A stretch of 64,000 nt of DNA from Streptomyces sp. Alt3 (GTDB taxonomy: Bacteria > Actinomycetota > Actinomycetes > Streptomycetales > Streptomycetaceae), in assembly GCF_030719215.1 (NCBI RefSeq), contig NZ_CP120983.1, positions 1,302,001-1,366,000 on the forward strand. Direction: 5' to 3'. Position numbers and translations under genes: made by a program. The stretch's first letter is position 1. Each line of letters starts with the position of its first letter. Below are positions 33,976 through 42,990 of the stretch, piece by piece. The notes under the pieces were generated by a model. The model was not told the origin of the DNA, ran no database searches, and saw nothing but the letters and a program-made list of their open reading frames with translations.

Positions 33976-34980
33976 ATGCGCATCGGACTCATCGGCACGG
34001 GCCGGATCGGTTCCTTCCACGCGGACGTCCTCGCACGCCATCCCGCCGTCGCCTCCCTCGTGGTGACGGACCCGGACGCCGCCCGCGCGGCGCGGGTCGC
34101 GGCGCGGACCGGAGCCACCCCCGTCGCGTCCGCCGGGGAACTGCTCGGCGCGGGGGTGGACGCGGTGGTGATCGCCTCGGCCACCTCGGCGCACGCGGAC
34201 CTCATCGGCCGTGCGGCTCGGGCCGGTCTGCCGGCCTTCTGCGAGAAGCCGGTCGCGCTGGACCTGGCGGGGACACTGGGCGCGCTGCGCGAGGTCGAGC
34301 GGGCGGGCAGTGTGCTCCAGATCGGTTTCATGCGCCGCTTCGACGCGGGGTACGCCGCGGCGCGCACCGCCGTGCGCGGCGGTCACCTCGGCCGCCTGCA
34401 CACCGTGCGGGCGGCGACGTCCGATCCCGCTCCCCCGCCCGCCGCGTATCTGCCGCTCTCCGGCGGCCTGTTCAGGGACTGCCTGGTGCACGACTTCGAC
34501 ATCCTGCGGTGGGTGACGGGCCGTGAGGTGACGGAGGTGTACGCCACCGGGTCGGACGCGGGCCCCGCGATCTTCCGGGAGGCCGGCGACGTGGACACCG
34601 CGGCGGCGCTGCTGACCCTGGACGACGGCACGCTCGCCACGGCCACCGCCACCCGCTGCAACGGGGCCGGATACGACGTACGCATGGAACTGGCGGGCGA
34701 GCGTGACCAGATCGCGGTCGGCCTCGACGACCGTACGCCGCTGACGTCGGCCGAGCCGCAGGGTCCACCCGCGCCGGCCAAGCCGTGGCCGGGCTTCCTG
34801 GAGCGGTTCGCCCCGGCTTACGAGGCCGAACTGGACGCGTTCCTCGGCGTCGTGCGCGGCGGGACGGCGAACCCGTGCGACGGCAGGGAGGCGCTGCACG
34901 CGCTGCGCATCGCCGAGGCGTGCGAACTGTCGCGCGAGCAGCGCCGTCCCGTACGGATGACGGAGATCGCCGAGGACTGA
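33976..34980 (+). CDS. Gfo/Idh/MocA oxidoreductase, inositol 2-dehydrogenase-like
   Basis: 334 residues from ATG (MRIGLIGTGRIG, NAD-binding GxGxxG). The family EKP motif reads FCEKPVALD near residue 93, and DCLVHDFDILRW carries the catalytic His/Asp region. Members oxidise sugars or inositols with NAD. Divergent from its presumed GntR regulator and part of the same sugar locus as the ABC transporter and ROK kinase. Start chosen over an upstream in-frame codon at 33925 because the Rossmann strand begins right at this Met. Confidence 0.88.
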   Translation: MRIGLIGTGRIGSFHADVLARHPAVASLVVTDPDAARAARVAARTGATPVASAGELLGAGVDAVVIASATSAHADLIGRAARAGLPAFCEKPVALDLAGTLGALREVERAGSVLQIGFMRRFDAGYAAARTAVRGGHLGRLHTVRAATSDPAPPPAAYLPLSGGLFRDCLVHDFDILRWVTGREVTEVYATGSDAGPAIFREAGDVDTAAALLTLDDGTLATATATRCNGAGYDVRMELAGERDQIAVGLDDRTPLTSAEPQGPPAPAKPWPGFLERFAPAYEAELDAFLGVVRGGTANPCDGREALHALRIAEACELSREQRRPVRMTEIAED

Positions 34981-35005
34981 GCCCGCTGCCAGGCCACCGG
35001 CAGGC

Positions 35006-35134
35006 TCACCGGCCCCGGATGAGCGGTTCTCCCGTGGTCACCGCAGGCCCCTTCAGGCGGACGAGCGCGCTGAAGGGCTGGCTGTCGAGGACCCGCTGCG
35101 CCGTGACGAGATCGAGTTCGGTCATGGTGGCCAT
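35006..35134 (-). pseudogene. Truncated PaaI-like thioesterase N-terminus
   Basis: A 42-codon frame begins 6 nt after the P450 stop with a good GAGGTGGG ribosome site. Its first half (MTELDLVTAQRVLDSQPFSA) resembles the N-terminus of PaaI-type hotdog thioesterases. After about 28 residues it departs from the family and stops. Probably a remnant of a gene once co-translated with the P450. Confidence 0.5.
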
Positions 35135-35140
35135 CCCACC

Positions 35141-36313
35141 TCACCAGCGCACGGGGAGACGGCGGACTCCCCGCAGGAGCAGTCCTGGCAGCCAGTCCGG
35201 CTCCCCGCCCTCCGGGTCCCGTGCGAGTCCGGGGCAGCGCTCCAGGAGTGCGGCGATCGCGATCCTGCCCTCCATCCGGGCCAGCGGGGCGCCCAGGCAG
35301 AAGTGGATGCCGTGGCCGAAGGCCAGATGCCCCTGGGCCTCACGCCGGATGTCGAAGGTGTCCGGATCCGGGTAGCGGCCGGGGTCCCGGTCTGCGGAAC
35401 CGAGCGCGACCAGCACCGCCTCTCCCCTCGGGATGACGACCTGACCGATGCGGACGGCTTCGCGGGTGAAGCGGAAGGTCGCCGTCCCGACGGGACCGTC
35501 GTAGCGGAGCATCTCCTCGACCGCTCCGTCGATCAGCTCCGGCCGGTCGCGGAGCAGGGCCAGTTGCCCGGGGTGGTCGAGCAGCGCGCGCACACCGTTG
35601 GAGATCAGGTTCACGGTCGTCTCGTGGCCGGCGACCAGGAGCAGGAAGGCCATGCCGATCAGTTCGTCCGGCGACAGACGGTCGCCGTCGTCGTGGTGCG
35701 CCTGGATCAGGGCGCTCATCAGGTCGTCGCCCGGTGCGCGGCGCTTGTCCTCGATCAGCTCCACGAGGTAGGCGCCCATCGCGTGCACCGCCTCGCTCTC
35801 CTTCTCCCGGGACTCGGGGGTGACGATCGCGTTGGAGAGCAGGCGGAAGGAGTCCCGGTCGATGTCGGGCACGCCGAGAAGTTCGCAGATAACGGTCATG
35901 GGCAGTGGGAAGGCGAACGCGTCGATGAGATCGGCACGGCCGGCCGGGACCATCGCGTCCAGCAGACCGGCGGTGATCTCCTCCACCCGCGGGCGGAGTG
36001 CCTCGATCCGCCGGGGGGTGAACTCGCGGGCCACGAGCTTGCGCAGCCGCGTGTGGTGCGGGGGGTCCGTCTCCAGCATGTTGGCGTTGATCGGGTTGCC
36101 CGACACGGACCAGTGCTCCGTCGTCCGCCAGTCCTTGCTGAACCTTTGGTCGGCCAGGGCCGCGCGGGCCTCCTCGTAACCGACGATCATCCAGATCCGC
36201 TCCAGGTCGTCGGTGCGCACCTCGTGCACCGGCCCCTCGGCGCGCATCTTCGCGTAGTACGGATAAGGATTCGCGCTGAAGTCCCGCGCGTCACGCAGAT
36301 CGACCACTGGCAT
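35141..36313 (-). CDS. Cytochrome P450
   Basis: 390 residues, complete. I-helix AGHETT, K-helix EEMLR and heme loop FGHGIHFCLGAPLAR are intact, and the N-terminal NPYPYYAKMRAEGPVHEV is typical of CYP107-like Streptomyces enzymes. It would hydroxylate or epoxidise a small molecule with ferredoxin-supplied electrons, though no ferredoxin gene is adjacent. A thioesterase remnant follows it on the same strand. The substrate is unknown. Confidence 0.95.
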   Translation of the reverse strand: MPVVDLRDARDFSANPYPYYAKMRAEGPVHEVRTDDLERIWMIVGYEEARAALADQRFSKDWRTTEHWSVSGNPINANMLETDPPHHTRLRKLVAREFTPRRIEALRPRVEEITAGLLDAMVPAGRADLIDAFAFPLPMTVICELLGVPDIDRDSFRLLSNAIVTPESREKESEAVHAMGAYLVELIEDKRRAPGDDLMSALIQAHHDDGDRLSPDELIGMAFLLLVAGHETTVNLISNGVRALLDHPGQLALLRDRPELIDGAVEEMLRYDGPVGTATFRFTREAVRIGQVVIPRGEAVLVALGSADRDPGRYPDPDTFDIRREAQGHLAFGHGIHFCLGAPLARMEGRIAIAALLERCPGLARDPEGGEPDWLPGLLLRGVRRLPVRW

Positions 36314-36343
36314 CGTCCCGTCCCCTCATCCGGTCTGACCGGC

Positions 36344-37072
36344 TCAGCCTATGCCGGTGCCTCCCGCCCCGTCCTCGTCCTCATGGAGGAGTCCCGCGTC
36401 GTGTACCAACAGGGCGATCTGCACACGGTTGTTGAGCCCGAGCCTGGCGAGGATCCGGGACACGTGCGTCTTCACGGTGGCCACGCTCAGATGGAGTTCG
36501 GCGGCGATCTCCGCGTTGGAGCTGCCCCTCCCCACGGCGGAGGCGACGTCCTGCTCGCGTTCCCCGAGCCCGGCGAACCGCTGCCGGGCACGTCTCCTTC
36601 GGGCCGTACCGTCGTCCGCCCCTTCGCCCGCGGCCCGGACCATCAGCCTGCGGGTGACGGCGGGCGAGAGGACGGGCTCACCGGCGGCGACCCGCAGAAC
36701 CGCCTCGACGATCTGCGCGGGCGGGGTGTCCTTGAGGACGAATCCCGCCGCGCCCGCGCGGATGGCCCTCAGGACCTGCTCGTCGGCGTGGAAGGTGGTC
36801 AGGACGATGACCTCGGGGGCGCCGGGCCGGCGCCGGAGTTCCTCGGTCGCGGCCAGCCCGTCCATGCCCGGCATCCGGATGTCCATGAGCACGACGTCGG
36901 GGTGCGTACGGTCGACGAGGGCGGCGACCTGGGTGCCGTCGGCGCCCTCACCGACGATGTCGATGCCCGTGGCGCCGCCGAGCATCAGGGCGAGTCCGGC
37001 GCGCACGAGCGGGTCGTCGTCGACGACGGCCAGCCGGACGGGTGTTGCCTCCGAAGACGTGGGAGTGCTCAT
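36344..37072 (-). CDS. NarL/LuxR-family response regulator
   Basis: 242 residues. The receiver domain shows VVDDDPLVRAGL, phospho-acceptor Asp in VVLMDIRMPGMDG, the conserved Thr (LTTFHAD) and Lys (LKDTPP). The C-terminal LuxR helix-turn-helix reads EIAAELHLSVATVKTHVSRIL. The ATG overlaps the histidine-kinase stop by 4 nt. Works with that kinase; targets unknown. Confidence 0.92.
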   Translation of the reverse strand: MSTPTSSEATPVRLAVVDDDPLVRAGLALMLGGATGIDIVGEGADGTQVAALVDRTHPDVVLMDIRMPGMDGLAATEELRRRPGAPEVIVLTTFHADEQVLRAIRAGAAGFVLKDTPPAQIVEAVLRVAAGEPVLSPAVTRRLMVRAAGEGADDGTARRRRARQRFAGLGEREQDVASAVGRGSSNAEIAAELHLSVATVKTHVSRILARLGLNNRVQIALLVHDAGLLHEDEDGAGGTGIG

Positions 37073-38286
37073 GCCGGCCACGGTAGCCGGGCCCGGACCG
37101 TGAACCCTCCGCCGGGCCGGGGCCCGTGGTCCAGGCTGCCGCCGGCCAGGTTCGCCCGTTCGGTGAGCCCGATGAGCCCCTGGCCGGACCCGGGGACGGG
37201 GTCGAAGGGCACGTCGGGAGCGGGGTTGTCGACCTCGATGCTCAGTCCGTCGCCGGGGCCGCCGGCGACGGTCACCCCGACGGGGGCTCCGGGAGCGTGC
37301 TTCCGGGCGTTGGTCAGCGCTTCCCGGGCGATGCGGTAGACGGTGCGTCCGGTCGCCGCGGGCGCCCGCTCCGGGTCCGCGACGCGGTTGTCGAGGGTGA
37401 CCTCCATGCCGGCCGAGCGCGACTCGTCGACCAGGGCGTCCAGGGTGACGAGGGTGGGCTGCGGCCGGTTGCCGTCCTCGCTCTCACCCGGTGCGCGCAG
37501 CACACCGATGATCTCGCGAAGGTCCTGGAGGGCCTCGTGGGCACTGTCCCGGATGACACCGGCGGCCCTCGCGACCTCGGCGGTGGGCGCGTCGGGCCGG
37601 AACTCGAGTGCGCCCGCGTGGACGCTGAGCAGGGTCAGCCGGTGGGCGAGGACGTCGTGCATCTCGCGGGCGATGGCCTCCCGCGCGAGGCGCTGGGCCT
37701 GCTCGGCGCGGAGCGCCGCCTCGGTCTCGGCCCGCCGTGCGCGTTCGCGCAGCGTGACGACCAGCTGGCGCCGTGACCGTACGACCATGCCCCAGCTGAG
37801 CACGAGGAGGACCAGCAGGACGCCGATGACGCTGGAGGCGACGAACGAGGTGCCGGGGTCGGGGCGCAGCATCGGCTGTACCGGGGCGACTGCCAGGGCT
37901 ACCGCGCCGATGAACGCCACGGGCCTGAACGGCCGGTGCACGGCGAGGCCGAACAGGCTGATCAGCATGGCCCCGGCCGCGACGGGTTCGACGAGGCTGA
38001 CGGCCGTGAGGGTCACGGCGACCCCGACCGGCCATCGCCGCCTGGCCCAGAGCCCGCAGCAGGCCGCCGCCCCGACGAGCGAGTCGGCGAGGAGGACCCC
38101 GCCCGGTGTGGTGGCGTCCGCCTCGATCGCCGCGAGGACGCTCATCCCGAAACCTGCGGCGCACAGGAAGAGGGTGATGTCGACGGCCCAGTCCCGCACG
38201 GTCCGGCGCGACCTGCCCCGGTCGCCGGGCAGCTCGTCGTCGGCCAGGGACGAGGGCAGCAGCCAGCGGTACTCCGTACGTGTCAT
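37069..38286 (-). CDS. NarL-type sensor histidine kinase
   Basis: 405 residues from ATG (MTRTEYRWLL). About six hydrophobic N-terminal helices form the sensor. HisKA_3 dimerisation with AREMHDVLAHRLTLLSVHAG gives the phospho-accepting His, and the ATPase part has EALTNARKHAPGAPV and GLIGLTERANLAGG. Cognate regulator overlaps downstream. No recognisable extracellular domain, so the stimulus may be in the membrane. Confidence 0.92.
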   Translation of the reverse strand: MTRTEYRWLLPSSLADDELPGDRGRSRRTVRDWAVDITLFLCAAGFGMSVLAAIEADATTPGGVLLADSLVGAAACCGLWARRRWPVGVAVTLTAVSLVEPVAAGAMLISLFGLAVHRPFRPVAFIGAVALAVAPVQPMLRPDPGTSFVASSVIGVLLVLLVLSWGMVVRSRRQLVVTLRERARRAETEAALRAEQAQRLAREAIAREMHDVLAHRLTLLSVHAGALEFRPDAPTAEVARAAGVIRDSAHEALQDLREIIGVLRAPGESEDGNRPQPTLVTLDALVDESRSAGMEVTLDNRVADPERAPAATGRTVYRIAREALTNARKHAPGAPVGVTVAGGPGDGLSIEVDNPAPDVPFDPVPGSGQGLIGLTERANLAGGSLDHGPRPGGGFTVRARLPWPA

Positions 38287-38431
38287 ACGGACGAATCTAT
38301 GCAGACGAGAGGCCCGGGCAGCCCTTTGCGGGCCGGGGAGACACCTAAGTCGCACGATCGGAGACTTTCGTCGGCCGCTCCGGGACCGGCGGCCGACGCG
38401 GGCGCACGGCGGCCCCGTCCAGGCTCGGGCC

Positions 38432-38635
38432 ATGAAGAAATTCCTGGAGACGGCCGGCTTCCTGGTGTTCGTCCAGGGCCTCGCCGGGCTCCTGTACGAA
38501 TGGACGGGCTGGTTCCGCCCGTGGGCCGTGGTGGCGAGGCTCGACGTCCTCGACGGCTACGGGCTCTACGTCAGCATCGTGCTGGTCGTGACGGGCGGTG
38601 CGGTGCTGATCGCCTCGGACTCCGTCAAGGGGTGA
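38432..38635 (+). CDS. Small two-helix membrane protein
   Basis: 67 residues starting MKKFLETAGF. Two hydrophobic segments (about residues 8-30 and 44-62) flank a WTGWFRPWAVVARLD stretch. It is divergent from the histidine kinase by 145 bases and overlaps the EamA exporter by 11 bases at its 3' end. It resembles small actinobacterial membrane proteins without known function. Confidence 0.65.
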   Translation: MKKFLETAGFLVFVQGLAGLLYEWTGWFRPWAVVARLDVLDGYGLYVSIVLVVTGGAVLIASDSVKG

Positions 38636-39566
38636 CGTCGGCCCGTCGGCGCCCCCACGCGGTGCCCGCCAGCACGAGTACGGCGCCGAGCACCCCCAGG
38701 GCGCCGAGCCGTTCGCCGCCGATCGCGATGCCGGTGGCGGCGGCCCAGAGGGGTTCCGTACCGAGCAGCAGGCTGACCCGGGACGGCGAGGTGCGGCGTA
38801 CCGACCACATCTGCACGAAGAACGCGAACAGGGTGCAGAAGACGGCGAGGAAGAGCAGCCCCGCCCATTCGGAAGCGCCGAAGTCCGCCGCCACCGTCCA
38901 GGGCGCCGCCCCGGTACCGGGAACCGCCGCCAGTACGGCGAAGACCGCGACCGCGCTGCCGAGCTGCACCGTGGTCAGGGACAGCGAGTCGGCGTCCTGG
39001 ACCGCCTTGATGCGCGCCATCAGCAGGACGTGGACCGTGCGGGCGAGGGCGGCGAGCAGCATCAGCAGATCGCCCGCCGACGGGCTGGTGAAGCCGCCGC
39101 CCTGGGTCAGCAGCACCACACCGGCGACCGAGAGTCCCGCCGCCGCGAGGAAGGCGGCGGGCGGCCGGACCCGGGTCACGGCGGCCTCGGCCAGCGGGGT
39201 GAAGATCATCGTGAGGCTGATGATCAGCCCGGCATTGGTGGCCGACGTGTGCACGACACCGTACGTCTCGAGCAGGAAGATCCCGCTGAGTACGAGCCCC
39301 AGGAGGCCGGCGCCCCGCCACTGCGCGCGGCTCAGTGCCCGCAGTCCCCGCCGTGCGGCGACGGCCAGCGCCGGCAGCACGACGGCGAAACGGAGCACGA
39401 GGACGGCGATCACCGTGTGCGTGGTGGTGATGCCCTTGGCCGCGAGATAGCTGGCGCCCCACACGGCGGCGACGAGCAGGAGCGGCAGATCGGTGACCCA
39501 CGCCCGGCGGGGGCGGGCGAGGGCGGGCAGGACGGCAGAGGACACCTGGTGCTCCTGGTTCTCCAC
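38625..39566 (-). CDS. EamA/DMT-family exporter
   Basis: 313 residues with ten predicted helices in two EamA repeats. Typical motifs are AAVWGASYLAAKGI in the first helix, LLETYGVVHTSATNAGLI in the first repeat and LLLGTEPLWAAATGIAIGGE in the second. Such proteins export metabolites or amino acids. Divergent from a TetR gene, which may repress it. Confidence 0.88.
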   Translation of the reverse strand: MENQEHQVSSAVLPALARPRRAWVTDLPLLLVAAVWGASYLAAKGITTTHTVIAVLVLRFAVVLPALAVAARRGLRALSRAQWRGAGLLGLVLSGIFLLETYGVVHTSATNAGLIISLTMIFTPLAEAAVTRVRPPAAFLAAAGLSVAGVVLLTQGGGFTSPSAGDLLMLLAALARTVHVLLMARIKAVQDADSLSLTTVQLGSAVAVFAVLAAVPGTGAAPWTVAADFGASEWAGLLFLAVFCTLFAFFVQMWSVRRTSPSRVSLLLGTEPLWAAATGIAIGGERLGALGVLGAVLVLAGTAWGRRRADVTP

Positions 39567-39765
39567 GGGGAACGATGTGGAGACCTCGCCGGCTCACACG
39601 GGAGCGCTCACCGTATCGAACGGACAACCCCTTCGGGAACCTGCGTCCACAGCGCGACTCGGCCAGGTGTTCGCAGGGTTCGTGCCGGGCCGAAGCGGTC
39701 CTGCGACCGTGCCTGGTCCTCCTAGAATGTCGGTCCTGGGACGCTCGGACACACGGAGTTGGCAC

Positions 39766-40419
39766 ATGGGTGGAGCGCGGCTGGACGGACGGGTCGAGCG
39801 GGGGAACCAGACCCGGCAACTGGTCCTGGGGCGCGCGGTCCACGTCGCCTCGACCGAAGGACTGGAGGGGCTGTCGCTCGGCCGGCTGGCCACTGAGCTG
39901 AAGCTGAGCAAGAGCGGCGTGTTCGCCCTCTTCGGCTCCAAGGAGGAGCTGCAGCTCGCCACCGTGCGCGCCGCCGTGGCCGTCTTCGTCGAACACGTGC
40001 TGACACCGACCAGGGCGGCCCCACCCGGCCTGGGCCGCGTCTGGCGGATGTGCGAGAGCTGGCTCTCCTACTCGCAGCGCCGGGTGTTCAGCGGCGGCTG
40101 CTTCTTCTACGCGACCATCGCCGAGTTCGACTCCAGGGAGGGCAAGGTGCACGACGCGCTGGCCTCCACACAGACGGGCTGGGTCACCTTCGTGGAGGAG
40201 ACCGTCGAGGAGGCCCGGGCACGGGGCGAGCTCGCCGCGGACACGGACGTCTCGCAGCTCGCCTTCGAGCTCATCGCGTTCATGGAGCTGGCCAACGCGG
40301 AGTCCGTGCTGCACAACAACAACCCCGGCTACACCAAGGCCACGCGGGCCATCCTGGGGCGGCTGCACGCCGCCGCCACCGCCCCTTCCTCGCTACCCGC
40401 GATCCCCGATCGCAAATAA
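39766..40419 (+). CDS. TetR-family regulator
   Basis: 217 residues. The N-terminal helix-turn-helix (LSLGRLATELKLSKSGVFALFG) is followed by a TetR_C-like ligand domain (FSGGCFFYATIAEFDSREGKVHD). The ATG at 39766 has GGAG 6 nt upstream. An earlier in-frame ATG at 39727 is embedded in TAGAAT (39723-39728), which looks like a -10 box, so the downstream start is preferred. Divergent from the EamA exporter and upstream of a small monooxygenase-like gene; one or both are probable targets. Confidence 0.88.
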   Translation: MGGARLDGRVERGNQTRQLVLGRAVHVASTEGLEGLSLGRLATELKLSKSGVFALFGSKEELQLATVRAAVAVFVEHVLTPTRAAPPGLGRVWRMCESWLSYSQRRVFSGGCFFYATIAEFDSREGKVHDALASTQTGWVTFVEETVEEARARGELAADTDVSQLAFELIAFMELANAESVLHNNNPGYTKATRAILGRLHAAATAPSSLPAIPDRK

Positions 40420-40441
40420 CTGCACGGCCGTTCGTTTAGTT
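40418..40441. promoter_or_regulatory. Candidate TetR operator
   Basis: A 24-bp imperfect palindrome, AACT-N2-ACG-N2-CG-N2-CGT-N2-AGTT, starts at the TetR stop codon and precedes the small monooxygenase-like gene. Size and symmetry fit a TetR dimer site. Confidence 0.45.
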
Positions 40442-40516
40442 ATATGGTCGGCGGGAGGCCGGGACACGAGTCCGGTCCGTTCACCTCGCCTGCCCGACCG
40501 GACGGAAGGCCCCGCC

Positions 40517-40984
40517 ATGCCGCCCGCCATATGGAAGACGTCCTGGAAGTTCGGTCCGGACGCGCACGGCACCGGTCCCGGCTCGGCCGTTGTCGTCAGC
40601 GTCACCCAATTCGTCACACACCGTCCGTGGGGCACACCCGCCGTCGCAGCCGAGGGCTTCCGGCTGCGCCGCAGCTGGCCTCTGACGCCCGGGGCGGTCG
40701 CCGTCCGGCTCTGGATGGACACCGGCCCCCGGCTCGACCGGTCGGGATCGGTCACCGTCTGGACCGATCAGGCATCCCTGATGCGGTTCGTCGCCCGGCC
40801 GGACCACACACGCGTCGTCAGAGCGTTCCGGGGGCGGGGAGTGATGCGGTCGCTCCCGCGCGAGACGACGCCGGCCGCGCTCTCCGGGCCGGGCGCCCGT
40901 AGCGAATCCGCGGCCGGCCACCTGCTGGACCCGGTGTGGGCGTACACCGAGCGGATCCTGACCGGCGCGGAACCCTGGGACTGA
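40517..40984 (+). CDS. Small monooxygenase-like (dimeric alpha/beta-barrel) protein
   Basis: 155 residues. The blocks LRRSWPLTPGAVAVRLWMD and SLMRFVARPDHTRVVRAFRGRG resemble the ferredoxin-like fold of spheroidene-monooxygenase/DUF3291-type proteins. A heme- or flavin-less redox role is possible but unproven. It follows the TetR gene with a candidate operator between them. A repeat-containing mini-ORF begins 10 nt after its stop. Confidence 0.6.
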   Translation: MPPAIWKTSWKFGPDAHGTGPGSAVVVSVTQFVTHRPWGTPAVAAEGFRLRRSWPLTPGAVAVRLWMDTGPRLDRSGSVTVWTDQASLMRFVARPDHTRVVRAFRGRGVMRSLPRETTPAALSGPGARSESAAGHLLDPVWAYTERILTGAEPWD

Positions 40985-40993
40985 GAGGCATTC

Positions 40994-41128
40994 ATGGACA
41001 TCGTCCGGCTCGACCGCGCCGCCGCCCTGGAGTCCGTCCGCGCCGCCGCCCTGGAGTCCGTCCGCGCCGTGGACCGCGCCCGTCCCGGCGACGTCCGCGT
41101 CGTGGACCGCGCCCGTCACGGCGACTGA
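40994..41128 (+). CDS. Tandem-repeat mini-ORF, uncertain
   Basis: A 44-codon frame with GAGAGG a few bases upstream of the ATG. The product is two near-identical 8-residue repeats (RAAALESV) followed by two copies of VDRARxGD, mirroring tandem DNA repeats. It is translationally close to the preceding gene. It could be a real small peptide or simply expanded repeat DNA; I lean to the latter. Confidence 0.3.
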   Translation: MDIVRLDRAAALESVRAAALESVRAVDRARPGDVRVVDRARHGD

Positions 41129-41197
41129 CGCCCATGGGGCGCCCCGCCTGCCGGACACCGCGGGGGGTGCGGTGACCTCAGGGGCGGACCGCTCCGG

Positions 41198-41821
41198 TCA
41201 TCCCTGGGGCTCGAAAGTCCCGAACCGCGCACGCCCCGCAGGCCGGTAGGTGTGGATCGCGATGCCGCTCCCGGTGGTCCGGGCACCGGTCAGCTCGAAG
41301 GCCGTCGGCTGCCCGCCGTCCGCGAAGAGGCGCCTGCCCCCGCCCAGGTAGACGGGGTGGACGATCAGGTTGACCTCGTCGATCAGGTCGTGCGCCAGGA
41401 GGGACTGCGCCAGCGTGCCGCTGCCGTGGATCTGTAGCTCCCCTTCCGCCGTCCGCTCCTTCAGCCGCGCGACCTCGGCCGGTACGTCACCCGCGACGAC
41501 CGTGGTGTTCTCCCACTCCGGGTCGGTCAGTGTGCGGGAGACGACGTGCTTGGGCAGGGTGTTCAGACGGGCGGCGATGGGGTCCTGCGGGTCGGTGACC
41601 AAGGGCCAGTAGGACGAGAAGATGTCATACGTACGCCGTCCGAGGAGATAGGCACCCGAGCGGTCGAAGACCTCGCTGACGAAGGCCCCCATGCCTTCGT
41701 CGGCGAAGGGCACCGTCCAGCCGCCGTACTCGAACCCGCCGGTGGTGTCCTCGTCCGGGCCCCCGGGGCCCTGCATCACTCCGTCGAGCGACACGAACGT
41801 GGTGAGGGTCAGCTTCGCCAT
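41198..41821 (-). CDS. RibD/DHFR-like reductase
   Basis: 207 residues. Start MAKLTLTTFVSLDGVMQGPG is typical of YyaP/YwjB-like dihydrofolate-reductase-fold proteins. GAYLLGRRTYDIFSSYWP, LQIHGSGTLAQSLLAHDLIDEVNL and VYLGGGRRLF are the conserved NADPH/fold blocks. Role unknown; many members are resistance- or stress-associated reductases. Divergent from an aldo/keto reductase gene. Confidence 0.88.
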   Translation of the reverse strand: MAKLTLTTFVSLDGVMQGPGGPDEDTTGGFEYGGWTVPFADEGMGAFVSEVFDRSGAYLLGRRTYDIFSSYWPLVTDPQDPIAARLNTLPKHVVSRTLTDPEWENTTVVAGDVPAEVARLKERTAEGELQIHGSGTLAQSLLAHDLIDEVNLIVHPVYLGGGRRLFADGGQPTAFELTGARTTGSGIAIHTYRPAGRARFGTFEPQG

Positions 41822-42013
41822 GGTCCTGCTCCTTCCGCCTCGACGCCGTGGGGGGCGCGGGCCCCGGCAGTCGTGTGCTTCCACCTGTTCCGACCCCACC
41901 TTCCGGTGGAATCCATCGGTCCGCCCGGCAGGACCCGCCGCCGCGCCGCCCCGCCCCCACCCGTCGGCCCGTCCTACGCTGGCGGGGACCGCACGCGAAC
42001 GAAATGGGAGACC

Positions 42014-42850
42014 ATGAGCCAGACACCGCCCCCGGTCCGCAACCTCCACGACGGCAGCACCATCCCCGCGGTCGGCCTCGGCACCTGGCCGCTCGACGAC
42101 GAGGCGGCGGAGAAGGCCGTCGCCGGAGCGCTGCAGCTCGGCTACCGGCTCGTGGACACCGCGCTGAACTACGGGAACGAGACCGGCACCGGCCGCGGGA
42201 TCGCCCGCTCCGGGGTGCCGCGGCAGGAGCTCTTCGTCACGACCAAGGTGCCCGGCCGCCACCACGGCTACGAGGAGACTCTGGCGTCCTTCGAGGTGTC
42301 GCGGGGGAACCTGGGGCTGGAGTACGTCGACCTCTACCTCATCCACTGGCCGCTGCCCCGGGTGGACAAGTACGTCGACACCTGGAGGGCGATGATCAAG
42401 CTCCGTGAGGACGGCCTCGTACGGGCCATCGGCGTCTCCAACTTCACGGCCGGGCACCTGGACCGGCTGGAGCGGGAGACGGGGGTGCTGCCCGTGGTGA
42501 ACCAGATCGAGATGCATCCGCTGCTGCCTCAGGAGGAGCTGCGGGCGGTGCACACCGCCAAGGGCATCGTCACGGAGAGCTGGAGTCCGCTGGCCAGGGG
42601 ACGTCAGGTCCTCCAGGCACCGGAGGTGGTCGCGGCGGCCGAGGCGCACGGCGTGACGCCGGGCCAGGTCGTGCTGCGCTGGCACACGCAGCTGGGGGCT
42701 GTGCCGATCCCGAAGTCCGCCGATCCCGGGCGGCAGCGGGAGAACCTGGACCTCTTCGGCTTCGAGCTGACGCAGCAGGAGCTGGACCGGATCGGGGCCC
42801 GGCCGACGCACCGCTTCGGCGGGGACCCCGAGACGCACGAGGAGTTCTGA
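42014..42850 (+). CDS. Aldo/keto reductase
   Basis: 278 residues with GGGAG just upstream. The catalytic tetrad is visible: Asp-Tyr in VDTALNYGNE, Lys in VTTKVPG and His in LIHWPLP. IGVSNF and the C-terminal IPKSADPGRQREN bind NADPH. It would reduce small carbonyl compounds, like the 2,5-diketo-gluconate reductase branch. Monocistronic. Confidence 0.92.
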   Translation: MSQTPPPVRNLHDGSTIPAVGLGTWPLDDEAAEKAVAGALQLGYRLVDTALNYGNETGTGRGIARSGVPRQELFVTTKVPGRHHGYEETLASFEVSRGNLGLEYVDLYLIHWPLPRVDKYVDTWRAMIKLREDGLVRAIGVSNFTAGHLDRLERETGVLPVVNQIEMHPLLPQEELRAVHTAKGIVTESWSPLARGRQVLQAPEVVAAAEAHGVTPGQVVLRWHTQLGAVPIPKSADPGRQRENLDLFGFELTQQELDRIGARPTHRFGGDPETHEEF

Positions 42851-42861
42851 CGGTGGAGGGG

Positions 42862-42911
42862 CACCGGTCACGCGGGGCGGCCGGTACGGTCACCGGTCAC
42901 GCGGGGCGGCC
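42862..42911. repeat. Short direct repeat in an intergenic region
   Basis: A 21-nt word starting CACCGGTCACGCGGGG occurs exactly at 42862 and 42891, with shorter degenerate versions up to 43005. Period is 29 bases. It is not a CRISPR array: there are only two exact copies and the spacer is 8 nt. Confidence 0.6.
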
Positions 42912-42990
42912 ACGGTCACGGGTCCGTGCGGGGCAGCTGCGGCCACCGGTCCGTGCGGACCGTGGCCGTCACCCGGCGGAGCCACGGTGG

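Noticed and set aside
35303..37339. 678-codon plus-strand open frame
   Set aside because: Antisense to the second P450 and the response regulator; composition is that of a shadow frame.
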